A stretch of DNA of 64,000 nucleotides. Origin: Anarhynchus alexandrinus. Its lineage: Eukaryota > Chordata > Aves > Charadriiformes > Charadriidae. The stretch is taken from contig VUYV01000804.1 in assembly GCA_008711295.1 (NCBI GenBank), positions 1-64,000 of the forward strand. Direction: 5' to 3'. The notes below the pieces were generated by a model, which was given only the letters and a program-made list of their open reading frames with translations, was not told the DNA's origin and searched no databases. A program made the translations under genes and the position numbers. This document shows positions 1 to 14,552 of the stretch, piece by piece (the first letter of the stretch is position 1; the number at the start of each line of letters is the position of its first letter).

Positions 1-106
1 AAAAAAAAACCAAACCAAAAACCCACAAACAAAAATACCCACCCAAGCAAAACCAAAAAGCACCAAAAGACCCAACTTTAATTATATACCTGTGCCACTT
101 TTAGAA
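1..106. repeat. A/C-rich low-complexity tract
   Basis: The window opens in a tract made almost only of A and C, with short A runs separated by one to three C. A similar shorter patch lies at about 305-342. Such tracts are common in bird introns and intergenic DNA. I see no element boundary here, and the tract may continue left of the window. Confidence 0.7.
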
Positions 107-3100
107 AGAACAGGGAACGGATGAATATTGTCCACGTGCATTGCCTTTTCTCTAGAGAAGGCTTTGTGACATACAACACTCAGTGGAGCCAGACTAACCA
201 GTCCTCCCCCATTGCCTATCGAGGTTCATAGTCACCACTGCGTTACCCACACCCGCAAACAACCTCAGTAATGAGAGGAAGCAAGTGTTCAAAGACAACC
301 CTTGGCAAAAACAAAAAAACAAACCCACAAAAAACCACCCATTCATTACATTTCGCTTGAAATCGGTCATTTTCAATATCAGCAGCTTACTGTGAATAAG
401 GTGATGTCAAGACACAGCTAGATCTTTTTTGAAAGAAAAGATGTCTTTGTATGAAAATTTTAATTTGTTCTGCATTAAGTACAGGGGAAAAAAAGCTGAA
501 CCTAAACAGAGCCATCCATGGAGTAACAGCTACTAATTAAATGTAAAACAGGATGTGTGTTTTATTAATAGCCCCACTTACACTGCAAACAGTTTTAGTT
601 TCTAACTTAAGACCTATTTGATTCAATACCAATAGTTTGCGTATATAAACGCACTGAGTGGCAAACCTCTGCACAGGTACAATCTTGCAACAAAAGTGGG
701 CTACAAGTGTTTTCAGCAAGATCAGTTGTCTTTATAAGCATTTTAAAACAGGGAGCCAGACCTGGCTGAACACACAACACCGGAACAGGTATGACACATC
801 GAAAGTTTGGCTCTCCCTCCTCCTGGCAGTGCGGCATCTGCTGTGTTCCAGATGGCACAGGTACCTGGTGGGAGCAGCAGCGCTCACCCGCTGCAGTGTA
901 GGTAGGCTACTTCTTTATGAAACAATACAAACCACTTGAAACTACATGTGACATCCTCCTCAGCTTCATTAACTGTAACATACCCTTAACAGACAGCTCC
1001 ATCTCATCTCAACTGCTAACTTCTCCACTTAGCTAAAGATCAGCTTTTACACTTAGGACTGGTAGAAGTGTCTGAGCAAGAAGGATAAAAGACCTAATTC
1101 AGTCCTTAAGTGCTGTAGGACTGGAGTGGCATACTAAAGCATAATCTTTTAAAAATAGACAGCTAAGAATCATCACAAGCCAGAATTTTTTCCCTACAAA
1201 AGCTTCTAAAACATACAGAACTATTGATAAAGAGCAACAAATTGGGCAGAAAAACCTGAAAAGCAGACAACTCCTTCCTTGTAAGGGAAGGTGGAAACAG
1301 CACAGTATAGGTTCTTCCAACTTTCTCATTTTAAAAAAAAGTGGAAGACCCTCTGTCTCTCCATGTCTAAGAATCACTCCCCATCCTCCTAAAGTGGGAT
1401 TCAGAGATTCTTTAGCTTCACCACATACAGCCTTTTGCTGGAGCCAGCTGCACTCACCACAAGACTCACCCACACTGCGCTGAGGACACATTTACTCCTA
1501 TTGAAATTGCTTTGAGGCTCAGGGATTCTGCCTGACATGCATTTAAAGATGGTCCCACCCTGATGGTGACTAAGTACATACTTTTTGCAACTGGTTAGTG
1601 TGAAGGCACCCAGCTGAGCCTAACTTCACACTTGAGGTGGACATCACAGATCTGATACTGTAGAGGAACCACCCTCTTCCTGAAGGTGACTAAGACATCC
1701 TAACAATTCAAAAGACAGTTGCTTCCTCCTGACGTTGAACAGTAGGTCTTTACACTGATGTCTATCAGCGTTGTTCAAGTGTTTCCTAGATTACTGGAAA
1801 ACTTCACAATAACTTAACAAGAGAGACCTGCTAACCATTCATAAGATGCACAAATAGTAAAATGAAACAGGTTCAGCTGTCTTTGTTAGCTCTTTGAGAC
1901 AGCTATGTAGTAGATACTCAAAGCACAATAGCTAAACAGATACAGTCAAAGCAATGAGGTAGGAGGAAAAAAAAATCACTTTCAGGCAAGAGATAGCCAG
2001 AATTCCCCTCAGTTCATGATACATCATGTCAATAAACAATAAGCCTTGGCTCATAGGTATTTCTATGATGGTGTTCATACTTGCTTCAGGAGACATTTAA
2101 ATACTATTTTCCATAAGTATTTTCCAAACATAATTGAGAAACACATTATGGAATCAAATTAACCCTTCAGCATTTTAGACTCAACCTGCCAAAAATACCT
2201 GTTCATTTACCTAAGCTAGCACCAAGCAAGAGCAAAGTTACTGGAATTAAAATTCCTAAAACTGCCCATTCTGTACACATTAAGAAAAATATATAAAATT
2301 TAATCTGTAAATTACTTCAGAGTTCATTACGGTTTTGCTTATCAGAGTACACTGGATGCTAAACAGTACTAAAATTTGGTTTGAATACGTATGCCTGGTA
2401 AAGACACGGTGCCCAGAATCTGACATTTAGCTTTTATCTATTTCAAGCTGATCATCTACTTTGCAAACCTACGAGACTAAACAGAAGTTTTGAAACACAC
2501 CTTAAGACAAAAGTTTTCAAAATCAAAACCAGCCTGCTTTCTTAGTTTTAGCTACTAAAACAGTGTTTCTGGACTTAACCCTTGACTTACTGATTACTGG
2601 TGTTAATTACCGCATAGATACCCATAGATGTCACAGCTCATCTGAATATTTTAGAGCAGGATGAAAGTTTTGTTATTTTTTCTGTTTCACCTAAACCCTT
2701 TGTTTTACTATTGTTATGACTCTGTTCAGCAACTGTAATAACTCATTGCTACAGCTTTAATCGGAAGGTTTTATCTGTATGTGGCAGGGTACCATTCAAC
2801 TCTTTCAAAGTAACACATACATTGTACTTTGACAAAATTGAAGCCATAAATACAGAGGTCAAAGAAACCATTAGCTACTAGTTATTAACTCGCGATATAA
2901 ATTATACCTTCAGTAAGATGCTACATTGGTCCCTACAAGGTGTTAGTTCAGTCAGGGATTTAGCATCCCAGAAAGAAGAAGGGCTTTCGTCCTCTAAACT
3001 GCCTTACAGGAATCGCATCATGGGAGGGAACTGCCCTCGGTGCCTACCAGTTGCCAGCATGCAACACCAAGCTTATCAACTTCTCCACTAACGTTGCCAT

Positions 3101-3309
3101 CAACAGGGTGTTTCATATTAAGCCTTATGAAGCCCTTCCAAATCCAAACATTTTCATAAGTGCATCCTGAGATACCAAACTCTGCCATTGCAACCAACTT
3201 TATCTTCCTCAGTATTTTATCAGCGAGATCAGTTCAAAGTCCTCCATTGTCTTTCCTTTGCTCCCAATCAAGTGTCAAAAATGCTGCTTAGGGATCAACA
3301 CCATAGGGA
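107..3309. other. AT-rich noncoding DNA, no gene seen
   Basis: No exon, RNA gene or repeat family is recognised. The open frames here are at most 130 codons and several overlap on opposite strands (for example about 607-939), as expected by chance. On the + strand A visibly exceeds T and C exceeds G. Known transcription-linked strand asymmetry would fit an intron of a minus-strand gene, but this is inference only. Confidence 0.5.
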
Positions 3310-3418
3310 CCACTTTAGGGACATGGTTTAGTGGTGGTTTTGACAGTGTTAGGTTGATGGTTGGACTCAGTGATCTGAAAGGTCCCTTCCAACCTACAAA
3401 ATTCCACGATTCTATAAA
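3310..3418 (+). mobile_element. CR1 LINE, truncated 3' end
   Basis: This is the 3' tail of a CR1 retrotransposon in + orientation. It reads through the conserved CR1 3' wording: a 'tttagtggtgg' block, then 'gttggactcagtgatct', then 'ggtcccttccaacct', ending in 'gattctata', the CR1 3' terminal motif. CR1 copies are usually 5'-truncated by incomplete reverse transcription, and this one keeps only about 110 bp with no coding sequence. The left boundary is uncertain by 20-40 bp. The scattered substitutions suggest an old copy. Confidence 0.85.
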
Positions 3419-6400
3419 CAAATCATTGAAATGGCTCAACAATACCCACTTCTGCTCTTTAGAATAAGTTACAGTAAAAGTCACTCCCAATTGAGATATG
3501 ACCTATCTAAATTGCAGTTTAGCAAGTTAAACAACTACGTATTTTATTAGAAACAACATATACACCAGTAAACATTAAATACATAAATGGGAAATAATGT
3601 TTGTCAAATTCATCCTTCATTCTGGACGTTGGCTTGCTTTGCTACCTAGACTCAGTTGAGTTTGCCTCTGTAGCGTGAGCAAGACCCAACCTAACATACA
3701 TGTCAGAGTGGCACTCTCCTTCCACTATGAGTGACTATGCCACACAGCAAAACCACCTGTGTCACTGCCTTGTTGACTGGCAGTGCTCTGCTATCAGAGC
3801 AATAATGTTTAAGAAAACCTACACAAACATCAAGTCGTGACATAGAGGCAGAGAGCAGAAAGTTATTCTAGGCTCATGATGAGCCAGTACTCCTTGCAAA
3901 CATCTGTAGGTTCTAAAGAGATATATCAAGTCACCTCAATAAAGCTGCGAAGAGTAATGTAGAGAAAGATGTATTACACGATAAGGCCTTTGCAAGTTTC
4001 AAAGTTCAATTTTACAGGCTTCTTTCACAGCCTAAATTACTCCGATTACTTAAGCCAGAGCTCCTGTCACCAAGAAAATCCCCATCAGCACCACGACGAA
4101 AGCTGGTCTCACCCACTGGAACTCCAGGCTCAAAATCTTTATCACTCTGGTAATTTAAGTCCTCAAGCCTACAGAAACATTTGCTTACTAGCTACTACAA
4201 AAACAGTCAATCAGCCTTAATACATTCTTAAGCACTTTTTCTATCTCCCGTAATTCCCACAAGCACATTTGTTCCTCTTAACTTTTTAATTTTTATGAGT
4301 TTAAACCAAGAAAATCAGTTTCAACATCATTCCTTGATTCCCAACATTGCCAGCAGCAAACAGTTAAACAGATCAGCACCACCCCAAGTTCACCCTGCTG
4401 CTGTCTAGCAATCTAACAACCACTGCGAACCAATGTTATTGCAGATCTTAGAATACATGTTCATAGCTCCTCCAGGAACTTAAAAATAAATTAATTAAAT
4501 TTCTGCAGTTTTAACGACCGTTGCTTAGACTCCATAATCAGTCTTCCCCACAAAAACACAAGGTACATACACTAAACATGTAACCGTAGCTCATTATGTC
4601 TGAAATTAGAAGAGATAGATGGCATAAACTACAGAGCAAATGTATTAGCAGATACAGAACAGACCAACACCTTTCAACTCCGAAAGCTTATCAGAGTTGT
4701 CCACTGTTATGCTTTAAGAACAGTAAATTTTTTGGTTTTTTTGCAGAAACCTAATACCCTAATAAAGTCAACTACGAGACCATTTGTTTTCTAAGTATTA
4801 TTACGACAAAATCATGTATTTAATAATATTCTACAAGAATGTTTCTTTGAAGGAGACAAAATCTGAGATCATGTTCTCAGACCGCCATATTAGGCGTGCC
4901 TAATATTAAGCACCTGGGTGCTAAAAAGGCATATAAGCCATCACGAACACAAGGAACGTACGTCTACGTGATGAAATCAATTACAGAGTTTTAGATTGCT
5001 CACATTTAGCTTCCAATTTAAATCTTAATTTGCAATCATTTAAAGTTCCAACAACCTGTGTAAAATTCAGGAGAATCTTGCGTGTCCAGCTACACACTAC
5101 TGACTTTGAAGCTGTTTCTCTAACACATTCTGCTCTTCTTAAAAGATATTTTACTTGGAAGAAAACTCTTGAGGTTTCTTCTGAGTTTATGTATCTGAAA
5201 TCCTAGTTCAGTTAGCTTCCTCTCTTCAGGTAATTTCTCAAGCCCAGTGAAAGGTAAGTCACATATGAAGTGGTAGCAGAAACCAGAGCCACCAAAAGAC
5301 TAATTGAATTGATATAATCAGAATTAAATTTCACAATTCTTTAAAGTTGAGATGATCCATTTATGTATTAAGTAGAAACGCTTGCTGCATTGTCACTTGC
5401 TCCATGGCTGGCACATTAGCCTTACAAAGTTTTTCAACAGTGTATTCTGTTTCATAACATATTAACAAGAGGACTTAACAAAGTGGTTATTTGTGAGTAT
5501 TTGGCAGGCAATAAGAGCTACAGTCCTTTATGGGAGAACTAGATTAAATGAATTGTTCTCTTATACCTCTAGATTATAGTGCTAAATTCTAGCAAGTATA
5601 TAAGCACACCTCCTTTTAATCTAGACTATTTTTTAACAGTCTGATTTTGTTTTAAACCCAGTAAGCAAAAAGCTGCTGTATCAAACCCAAGCCACAGAAT
5701 AGGACAACTCTTCGCACAAATGTACTGTACAAACAGATTCCATATAAGATACCATTTAAATATAAATCTAATTAAAAGTGAAGTAATATCCATATTTCTT
5801 GGGCATAACCACTATGACCTGAAAAGATTTCTTAGAATCTGTCTCCATCTGTTGATAGGAAAGAAAAATGGTAACAAGTAAAATAAAACATCCAGTTCCT
5901 TTTTTCCCCTTCATCTCACCCCCAGTTACAGCAGAAAAGCACATAAACAGTATAATCACAAGAGAACAGCCATGCAGTTCTTCTTACAGTGTGACAAACA
6001 CACCTTATCCTAGAAAAATGTTAGAATTCATCACCTGCTAAGCTGGCAGGGGTGAGTCAAAGAATACAAGCAAGCTACTCGTTTATGAGCTGGGCTAATC
6101 TTTTTTCCACTTTTCAGCCTTCATCAGTAAAGCTAGCTGAAGGATTATGAAAAAGTAAGCTCCAACAACTATCTTATTTTGGAAAAACAAAACAAAAAGC
6201 AAATCTGATCTGAATTACAACTCTGAGCCTTATTTTTAATTCATATGTTTAGTAAGCCTGTTATTCTGCAATTAAGTGAAGTCTTAAAATGCCCGTAGGT
6301 CTTAAACACAAATGCTCTGCCAAGTATATCAATATACTCTTACGCATAATATAGTATTTGTGCAGTGTTTGCTCACATTTTGCAATAAGTTACCAAAAAC

Positions 6401-9400
6401 ATTTTCCATTTCAGTTCAGTTAAAAATATATTTGCTTTCATAAACCTTTAACATAAAAAATTCTGAAGTTCTATGCCTCTTTTCTTATCCATTTCACCTA
6501 CTTTTACAGGTTAATTGAATCGACTTTGCTAAAAACTGATACTGTAGTTTACTTCTGAAAATACTTCAACAATAAATCCACAGGGAACTGGAAAGTAATC
6601 CATAGCCGATCAGATATACTGCCTATGTTCCAAAGGCTTGGACTGCAGGTTATAATTACATACAAAAACTAAAACTAAGAAAAGTCATCAAGATGCTATA
6701 AAACAGGTGCAAGTTAACTACTCTATACTGCATGTTCCCTAAATAAATGCATTTCTGTCCTAATTAGAGATGTCTATTTTGAAATAAACTTATACGTCCA
6801 TCTACTTTTCCATATTATTTAAAATTATAATCACTACTTAACAGATCACTGGCAGTCGCTACCTACCTCTAGGACTGTAAAACAACAAAAGACATTCTTG
6901 GTCTCATTACCTTCCCAGGCACCAACACTATGTGACTTTTTGACACATTTGGACCAAATTTGCTAGGAAAATATTTTTTTGGGAAAATAAATTTTTAAAT
7001 TAATTCAATCTTGACATTTATCCTCCCTCTACTGCTTCAGTTTTGCAATTCTGGCTGATACAGTTAACTCTCAGGAGAACATCTCAAGCACACAGTCACT
7101 AAACACCATTTTAGTGCCTTTAAGCTTCTTCCAGGTCAGAGCTCAAGTCTGTAGTCTACATAGAGACTTTGGCAGAAAACAAGTGAAAACATCCTATTCT
7201 AGCCTGCCTGTTCAGTTCCGTGTGAAAACGCAGGTAAATTTAACTACCAATAGATGAACAACCTGGAAAAAAAAAAAAATCAGGCTGCAGTGGAAAAGAA
7301 ACCTTTAAAATGTGTGAAAAAGTTTTGGACATAGAACTCCTTACGCTGTTGTTTAGTATGTTGTGATAGTGATATGATAGCAAGGAATTATTTCACAAAA
7401 TTAGTTTAAAATCCATATTAACCCCCACTGGGTTTTCACTGAACTTCACTGGAAACTTGAATGACTTTCTGGTTAGACGAAGTTTAGTGAAATTTGGGGG
7501 GGAGGTGTGGGGAAGGTGTGTAGAAGAACCGGACCAAACGAGAAGGGAGGAAGAAGGTTAGTGTTACAGTGGGCTAAAGTATTACAAGCTGCTACTCTAA
7601 ACTTATTCAGAGAACTGCGCAATACACATCATGGTTTATCTGGATGACTTCAGCAAAAGATATTTTTCAAAATTGTGCTGAGTCAAACGATGCATACACA
7701 TTTTGTGACAGCAATTCTAGAACCCTGTATTCCTGTATTTAAGCTACTTTCTCTTAGCCACTGAAAGAAGAGCACATGTACCCAGAACAGTTTCTTATGG
7801 TTGGTCAGCAGTCGTTCACTGGATTTGAACTTTATTCTTTTCAGTTCTTCCCCCCATCCTTTTCTGGCTTGAAGAATTAAGTAGTAGACTTGCAACTGTC
7901 AAGCAGGTCCCAAGACTATACCCAAATTTAAATATTTCAATTATTAAACTGGCTGTTACATTGGAAATGTGATGTTAACAAAAGTGATGGTGAATTGATT
8001 AAATTTATATATGAAAAACACCTGGAAGGAAACATGAAGGAACACCTATGTTAAAGCTTTAGAAACATGAGAAGGACAAAACCACAAAGAAATCCAAAGA
8101 AAAATTCAGACAGAACTTCCACTCTTCAAATCATGAGAGCACTGTTAGTACTTTAGCCATTTTCAAAGCTTGCTGACCAAAAATGGCTTCACTTGAAAAC
8201 AAGATGGGGAAAAAAAAAACCCAACAACAACAACAGAAAAAAACCCCAAACATGATGATTGTCATGCGTACATCTTATCCTATTACAGGGAACAGAATTT
8301 AATCTTTCTTGACACTGGTACCGAAAGTAATGAGATCAGGGTTCTTGTAAAAGGTGACTCATCTTTCTTATGACCCATCTTCACCTACTACACTGCTGCC
8401 TCCAAAGCAGATCTGAAGTTGTGGGAACCAGTCCCTGGGAAATACCTGCCTTCCTCTTCTCAACTTTACCAGCATTCCTTCTCAGAATCCCTACATCTCC
8501 GATCCATTCACAGATGCGGGAACTCCTGCTGAAGAGAGTAACTGCTCTCCCTGGAGGAAGGTCCCTCATCTAAGCCAAGAGAGCACAAGAAACACAGAAT
8601 TACTACTTTTACTGCTGAAATGGAAACACCTTCCCATGCGGAAGCAACATCAGATAGCTCAAACCAGGGCCAAGAAAGACCAGACACTAGGCAGCAGACC
8701 ACGACACTCACAACCATCTCAGTTCTCATTTTGTTGATGTATAAATTTGTGATCGTGATATGCTGTGGTACTGGAAATTATCTATCATTATTACTCATCC
8801 CAGCCTTATTAGTGTGACAAAACCACGAAAAAGTTAAACTCCAAGTTTGTTGGAATAGTGTTAGCTATTCACAAGATTTTATTACAAAAATGGCATGCAT
8901 GATGTTAGAACTTTAACCCCATCCCCACTGTCTGCTGTGGATGAATACTAGACTAGGTTGGAGCTCCTATGTTAAGCTTCCCCCGATCTAGTTGGTGCTT
9001 GCTGCCTACAAATCCAGCTGAGTGAGAACCAAAAACTTCTCCCATTACTGATTTAATAGACACCATCTGTTTCAAAATACATATACACACTCGCATTAAT
9101 GACATCATCCTCTTAATAGATTGTAAAGACACTAGCATTTAAATAAACCAAATTGTTCATCCAACCTTTTTCTTCACCCCAAAAAACAGGTGAATCAAGA
9201 ACAAACCAAACTGCCAACATTGTTTCTTTACAGAAGAAACAGTCATTTATCTACAGGTAAACAGGCTAGATGTTTCTAACTCATTTTCCCCTAGTCTTAA
9301 AGAAGGATAAACTTAACACCTTTGCTTTAGCATTAAGCTACCTCCACGCAGAAAAACAAAGCAGAGGCAATCTGCAGGGATGGGAGGGGGAGAGACTTGT

Positions 9401-12400
9401 CTAATTAAACCAAAAGACCTCAAGATCTGTGGAGCACAATAGGAACAATTAACAGTGATACAAGAGGGAAGGTGTAAATAATCTCAATCATGAAGGCCAC
9501 TGAGCTATCTCAGATGTAACCTAGCACAGCATCATGCCATAAAACGTTTTACCTTTAGCCCTCCCTCAAAAGAGGTATGTCAGCTGACTCACCAACAAGC
9601 ACTGCAGAACAAGAAGGTGCTTCAGAAAATTGTATCTACAAACTCACCCAACAGGGACCTATTAAACAACAGATGAGAGAAAATTACAGGACAGACATTT
9701 GCTGCAGCACCACCTATAAACCTCAACCACAATGGATTGTCCCGTAACTGGAAATACCTTTTCAGGACTGCAACAACTAGTTACTGGCTAAAAATATCAG
9801 GTAAGTCTTCCAGAATCAACGGAATCACAACCACAAAGATGTATTTATTACATTTATTTAATCACAGTCTTTATCCAAAAGTCCATAAGCAGCCAAGTCA
9901 AACTGCTGGGCTCTCTCAGAAGCAGTACTAGTAAGGAGGAAATAGCTGAAGTACTTCTAAATGTATTAACTAACAAGTACTTCAAATTCATAATGTTATT
10001 TTTTTTATATAGTTATGAATGCATTAGTGCACTTAATACTGCTTAGTATGACAATGCTGTGCACACGATTTGCTTTGAAGAGGACAGTATGCTTATAGCA
10101 CTGATGAAACGGATCACAGCATACACTTTCCTAAGTAACATTTTTCTTTGAAATTTCCTTAACTGTACATGGTAGCATCAAGTGATACAACACGCGGCTT
10201 CCATGACAGTGAACTAAAAGCAACATAGCCTAAGTCACACCAATCTAATGCCCTAAAGAGAGAGCATGAGGTTAAAAAAAAGAAAAAAGAATGAGCTTTT
10301 AAACATGCTGCCTCAATGAATATTAAGAAGAAAAGGCCCTTCTTTAAATAACTAAGATAAGATATAAGTTAGAGATACATGTTTGTTGGGGCTAACCTGC
10401 AGTACCTAGCAAGTTCGCCAGGTTAAAACTAGAACTAAATTATTCATCAGATAAAAATCATGGTTCTTTCAAATGTTTCCAATATGTAACACTCATCAGT
10501 AGATCTCAAGACATGGTAGGAATGAGGAAAAGCATTGTTCCAGAATAACTGTAATACAAGAAAAACAGCCATTTAACTCAACCTAAGCTAAGAGCACCAC
10601 AACAAAGCTGACCCAATAGAGCTACAGCTCAAATCACACCCCTGCATTTTCAGTAATGGCACAAGCCTTCCATGCAGAAGATGACCATGTGTGCACTCCT
10701 GCTAACTTGGCAGCATTTACAGTAAGAATCCTGAAGAAATAACTTTATGTACTTGAGAACACTATAGTTTTAAACAGGTCAGGATTATGTCTTAGTGTAA
10801 ATGCCTATTTTTGAAAACTTAAATTGAGGTGTAACCTACTCTGTCAGGCAGATCAAAAGACAAAGCAACATCACCCATTAATAAATACCTATGCTCACAA
10901 CACCCAAAAGCCACATTAGGAGCCCCATTCCCCCCGTGTCAGGTAATAAAGTAGCTCCCGAGAAAGCCATTCAACCCAGGCAAGTCTTAATCAACTGAAT
11001 ACATTTTTTAGTAGACAGGTTGTTCTGCCAATGATATTTAAGCTCTTATAAAATGGAGAAAGAGGAGACCAGTTATAACTTCAATAACAGATCTGCATGT
11101 ATAGGCAGTATATAACTTACTACTTCTGTATAATAAAGCTCACAGAATAAACTCAGATCCATTTTGATTAACAAACATGGCTCTGAAACTTGGGAAATAT
11201 CCTCAATTGCCATCACAAATTACATGTTATAGGCTGGAAACTCCCCCACACCCTATACAAAATATGAAATTATTATTTATTAATACTAATTACTGAATTT
11301 TATTGTCCTCTTGATTTCCTGAATTTAGGCCTAAGCAGTTCTTATTTGCAGGCTGACAAGTATGTCAGTGTTCACTTCACAGACATTTCAGCAGCCCTCC
11401 CACAGTCTTTGCCTTTAGTTTAGAAAATGGGCCTGAAGTTCACAAAAGTAGGGGAAAGCTGACCTAAACAAAACCGTTCAAAAGCTGCTCCCCTTCATAC
11501 TACGGTAATTCCAACCACTCTAGTTCATAAATACCAGAAGTAGCTACAGAGGGTTGTAAATAAACTTTGTCACAAACATACACAGTGTATTTCTGAGCTA
11601 TAGAGAGGCAGGGGTTTTCCAGCTATTGTTTGCCCAGAATATTTTACAAGTGGGTACAAACACACTGTAATTAGCACTGATGGGAGCTGGTTATAGAGTT
11701 CTTGAAGATAGACAAGGTTGGAGTGTTGGGTAAGACAGTCAACAGATGTTAATTCAATAGCTGTCCCATCGATAGCAAGTTGGATGGACAAAAAAGTTGA
11801 GAGCAGACAAAGAATACAAACTGAGCACTCAAGGCTGGGTGGAGTGTAGGAAACAGTACAGGCAGAAGAGTCAGCAATACACGCAAGACAGACCTTGCAT
11901 ACAGTCATAAAGGTAAGTATTAATGCCTTTTTCTTTTGTAGAACAGAAATTAACAAGTTACTCCTGTACAGAAAGTAGCTGCCATCATTTCAAGGACAAA
12001 AATCAACCAAAGTTATAAGGAGGCAAGCGTTTTATTGGATTCTTATTGCTCTTAGCCTGGATTCATCTTTAGACACGGGCATTTAGTGAACACATCCATT
12101 GAATCCTGTAACATCTACTCTAAGTGAATGAACTACATCTTATAAAAAAGCCACTACCCTTTAATTTAATTTTGGGCAAATTAGAACCAAACACAGTCTC
12201 ATCTGTGGCCATCTACCATCAAAAACTGGACTCCAGAAATGAGAGACCCAAGAAAAAGCAAAACCTTAGCCTGCTTCAGAATCATTCGTGTTCAGTGTTG
12301 TACTTGTTCTGATCAACACCGAATTCAGGTGGGAATGCCATGAGCCACATCTGGAACAGGAGAGCACTTCTATAAGCAGCCCCTCCTAGGTGCTTCATCT

Positions 12401-14100
12401 GATCCCTATTGTATTCCCCAAATCCTTTGTTCTAACACCTTTCCTACATAAATTTAAGTCTAAGCATCAGTATTACCCCCGTGATGCAGCAGTACCCGAG
12501 TGGTACAGTAATGCTCTCACAGAGCCATATTGTTCAAAAGGCCTTCCAAAATCTTGAGATGTTAATTTATATGAACACAGCACATGAAGAAGGGTACTGC
12601 AATTAAGTCTGTATACTAATATGAGTTACCCTACCATGGGCAGCAGAGAAAGCAGGGATTGTCTTTTCTTGTGTGTCCACCCATAACACAGTCTAACCAA
12701 GAAGTTATATGAACAAATAATAGCACTAAGCAGCAATACAGGGGGGTCTCTATATTTCAGTGCACGCTGTGTGTAAAATACCCACACAAAAATGATAGTT
12801 CTTATCTAAAGTGTAAATAAAATAAATTCAACAAGTGAATATCTAAGTCGATATATTGAAATGGTTATCAGACAAAAAAATTCTGGCTTTGCAACAGTGA
12901 CCGGTCACTTCTCACTGTCAGACAAATCAAGATCCACCCTGCAGAAAAATAAGCCTCAAAACAGAATGTGAGATTTGTTTCATTTCAGAAGGTTCCTGCA
13001 CCATTAGATTCTTCCCTAAAGAAGAGACTTCATTGTTACGGCAATTAGTATTCCTCCACCCCAGCAAAACGCAAGCAAAGGAGAAAAAAAAAAAAAAGCT
13101 ATGAAAGGGTAATCTAGCCATTTCGCAGCTTTGCCTCCTTACTCCACCCAGTCTCTTCTCTGCTCAATGGCTGCACACAGCATCCATAAACACGGTAATA
13201 TCAAAAGAAACACACAAAAATGAAATCCCTGAGAACAAGCTAGAAATTTGCAATAAATCCTTCTGTTTAAAAATATTTTCTTTGTTTAGTTCCCTAACAT
13301 AATTTTCCTATTTAACAAAATGACTCTAAGGGCAAATAACATTTTGATAGCAGACCCTCCCTCTTCTGAAAACCAGCCGAATGCTGCACAATCATTTATA
13401 AAATGATCATCGCTGCATGTAGGTTCTTTTAACCCCCATCTCCTAGTACTACAAACAATACTGTCATAGGAATATGCCCTTAAAAGAATCTCCACATAAA
13501 TACATAATTCAGCCAGGTCAATATGCCCAGATATTTATTTACAGTAAAACAGTGTTTATTAAAGATTTTTAACAGAGCTTAGATTAACCTTCCACCATCC
13601 CCGGTTAGGTAATTCATTATGAATTGACTTGACCTGCAACAACCAAGCCCTCTGCTGCAGCACTATCAGCGAGGAAATTTTACCAGGGATACTATGGCAA
13701 GGAAAGGGAAGCTGTCACATTATTATTGGTATTAAAGGTCAAGTTTAATTGCATCCACCTTAAACAACAACAACAAAAAAAAATCTGACACCCACAGAAC
13801 TGCGTAAACCCTAAACTTTTTAAGGGAGGCACCACTCCCACCCCCCAACTTCCATCAAAAGCGCTGCCTGCGTATAACCTCCTACTGAAACAAAAACTCA
13901 AGAGTAGCGATAAATGGAGCATTTCAGCAAACTCGATTGCTATTAAAAGGTTTTCAAGGAAAGACTGTGCGACTGTAGACAAGCAGGCAGCGATATGACC
14001 CCAAGAAGGAGAGATTAGACCTCCCTCCCCCGTTTTCACTGCAGCTGGTTCTGAAGGTCTGAGCCACCTCCTATCAATGCTTTCCCTGCTCGATCACTGC
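3419..14100. other. AT-rich noncoding DNA left of the CpG island
   Basis: About 10.7 kb without a recognisable exon, RNA gene or transposon. Short A-rich and CAA-rich runs occur at about 7266-7279, 8210-8252, 13,083-13,097 and 13,765-13,783. The A-over-T and C-over-G bias on the + strand continues. Splice-donor-like words such as 'caggtaagt' at about 9798 are isolated and have no supporting open frame. A minus-strand frame of 128 codons at 11,570-11,956 shows no family feature that I recognise. The best guess is an intron or flank of a minus-strand gene starting in the CpG island, but no exon supports this directly. Confidence 0.5.
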
Positions 14101-14353
14101 AGGAAAACACGGTGGATGTGAAACAAATCCTTAAAATATCACCTACTCCTTTCCCTCGTATTATCAATTCTCGGTTTTTTGTCTGTGCTGCGGCCGACGC
14201 CGGAGATCTGGGCCACCTCCGACCACCGCCTGCCTTGCCCTCGGAGCGGCGGGGGGCGAGAGGGCCGGGGGCTGCCCCCCAGCAGCAGCCGGGGGAAGGG
14301 ATGCTCGGTACCCTCTCGACACGCACACACCGCCCTCCTCGCCCCAGACGATC

Positions 14354-14373
14354 TTTTTTTATTATTATTATTT
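14354..14373. repeat. T-run plus TTA microsatellite inside the CpG island
   Basis: A run of T followed by about four TTA/ATT units, an AT-only patch of some 20 bp within otherwise GC-rich DNA. It lies immediately before the first copy of the duplicated GC-rich block. Confidence 0.75.
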
Positions 14374-14405
14374 GCGTCTGGCCCGCCGCCTCCTCCCCGG
14401 TATCT

Positions 14406-14416
14406 TGCTAAGTCAC
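14406..14416 (+). promoter_or_regulatory. NF-E2/MARE-like site, copy 1
   Basis: TGCTAAGTCAC differs by one base from the NF-E2-type half-MARE consensus TGCTGAGTCAC, bound by small Maf with CNC or BACH bZIP proteins. The AP-1 core becomes TAAGTCA, which reads TGACTTA on the other strand, a known weaker AP-1 variant. The match to a consensus is visible; binding is inference. Confidence 0.35.
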
Positions 14417-14445
14417 CAGAAGAAATGAAGCGGCCTAAAGGAGGG

Positions 14446-14463
14446 ACACACACACACACACAC
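14446..14463. repeat. (AC)9 microsatellite
   Basis: Nine uninterrupted AC units lie within the first copy of the GC-rich tandem duplication. The second copy lacks them. Confidence 0.95.
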
Positions 14464-14552
14464 GAAGGCCGGGAGCCCACCGCGGGGCCCCTCTGCCCCC
14501 ACCCCACCCCGCTCCCTTGTCTGGCCCACTCCTCCCCCGCGCCCTGTTTTCC

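Noticed and set aside
7494..7525. G-rich run as a possible G-quadruplex
   Set aside because: Only two long G runs are present with two-base runs after them, short of four runs of three or more with short loops.
11570..11956. Minus-strand frame of 128 codons on the side where a minus-strand gene is suspected
   Set aside because: Hydrophobic and cysteine-rich but without a recognised motif or good flanking splice signals. Insufficient to call an exon.
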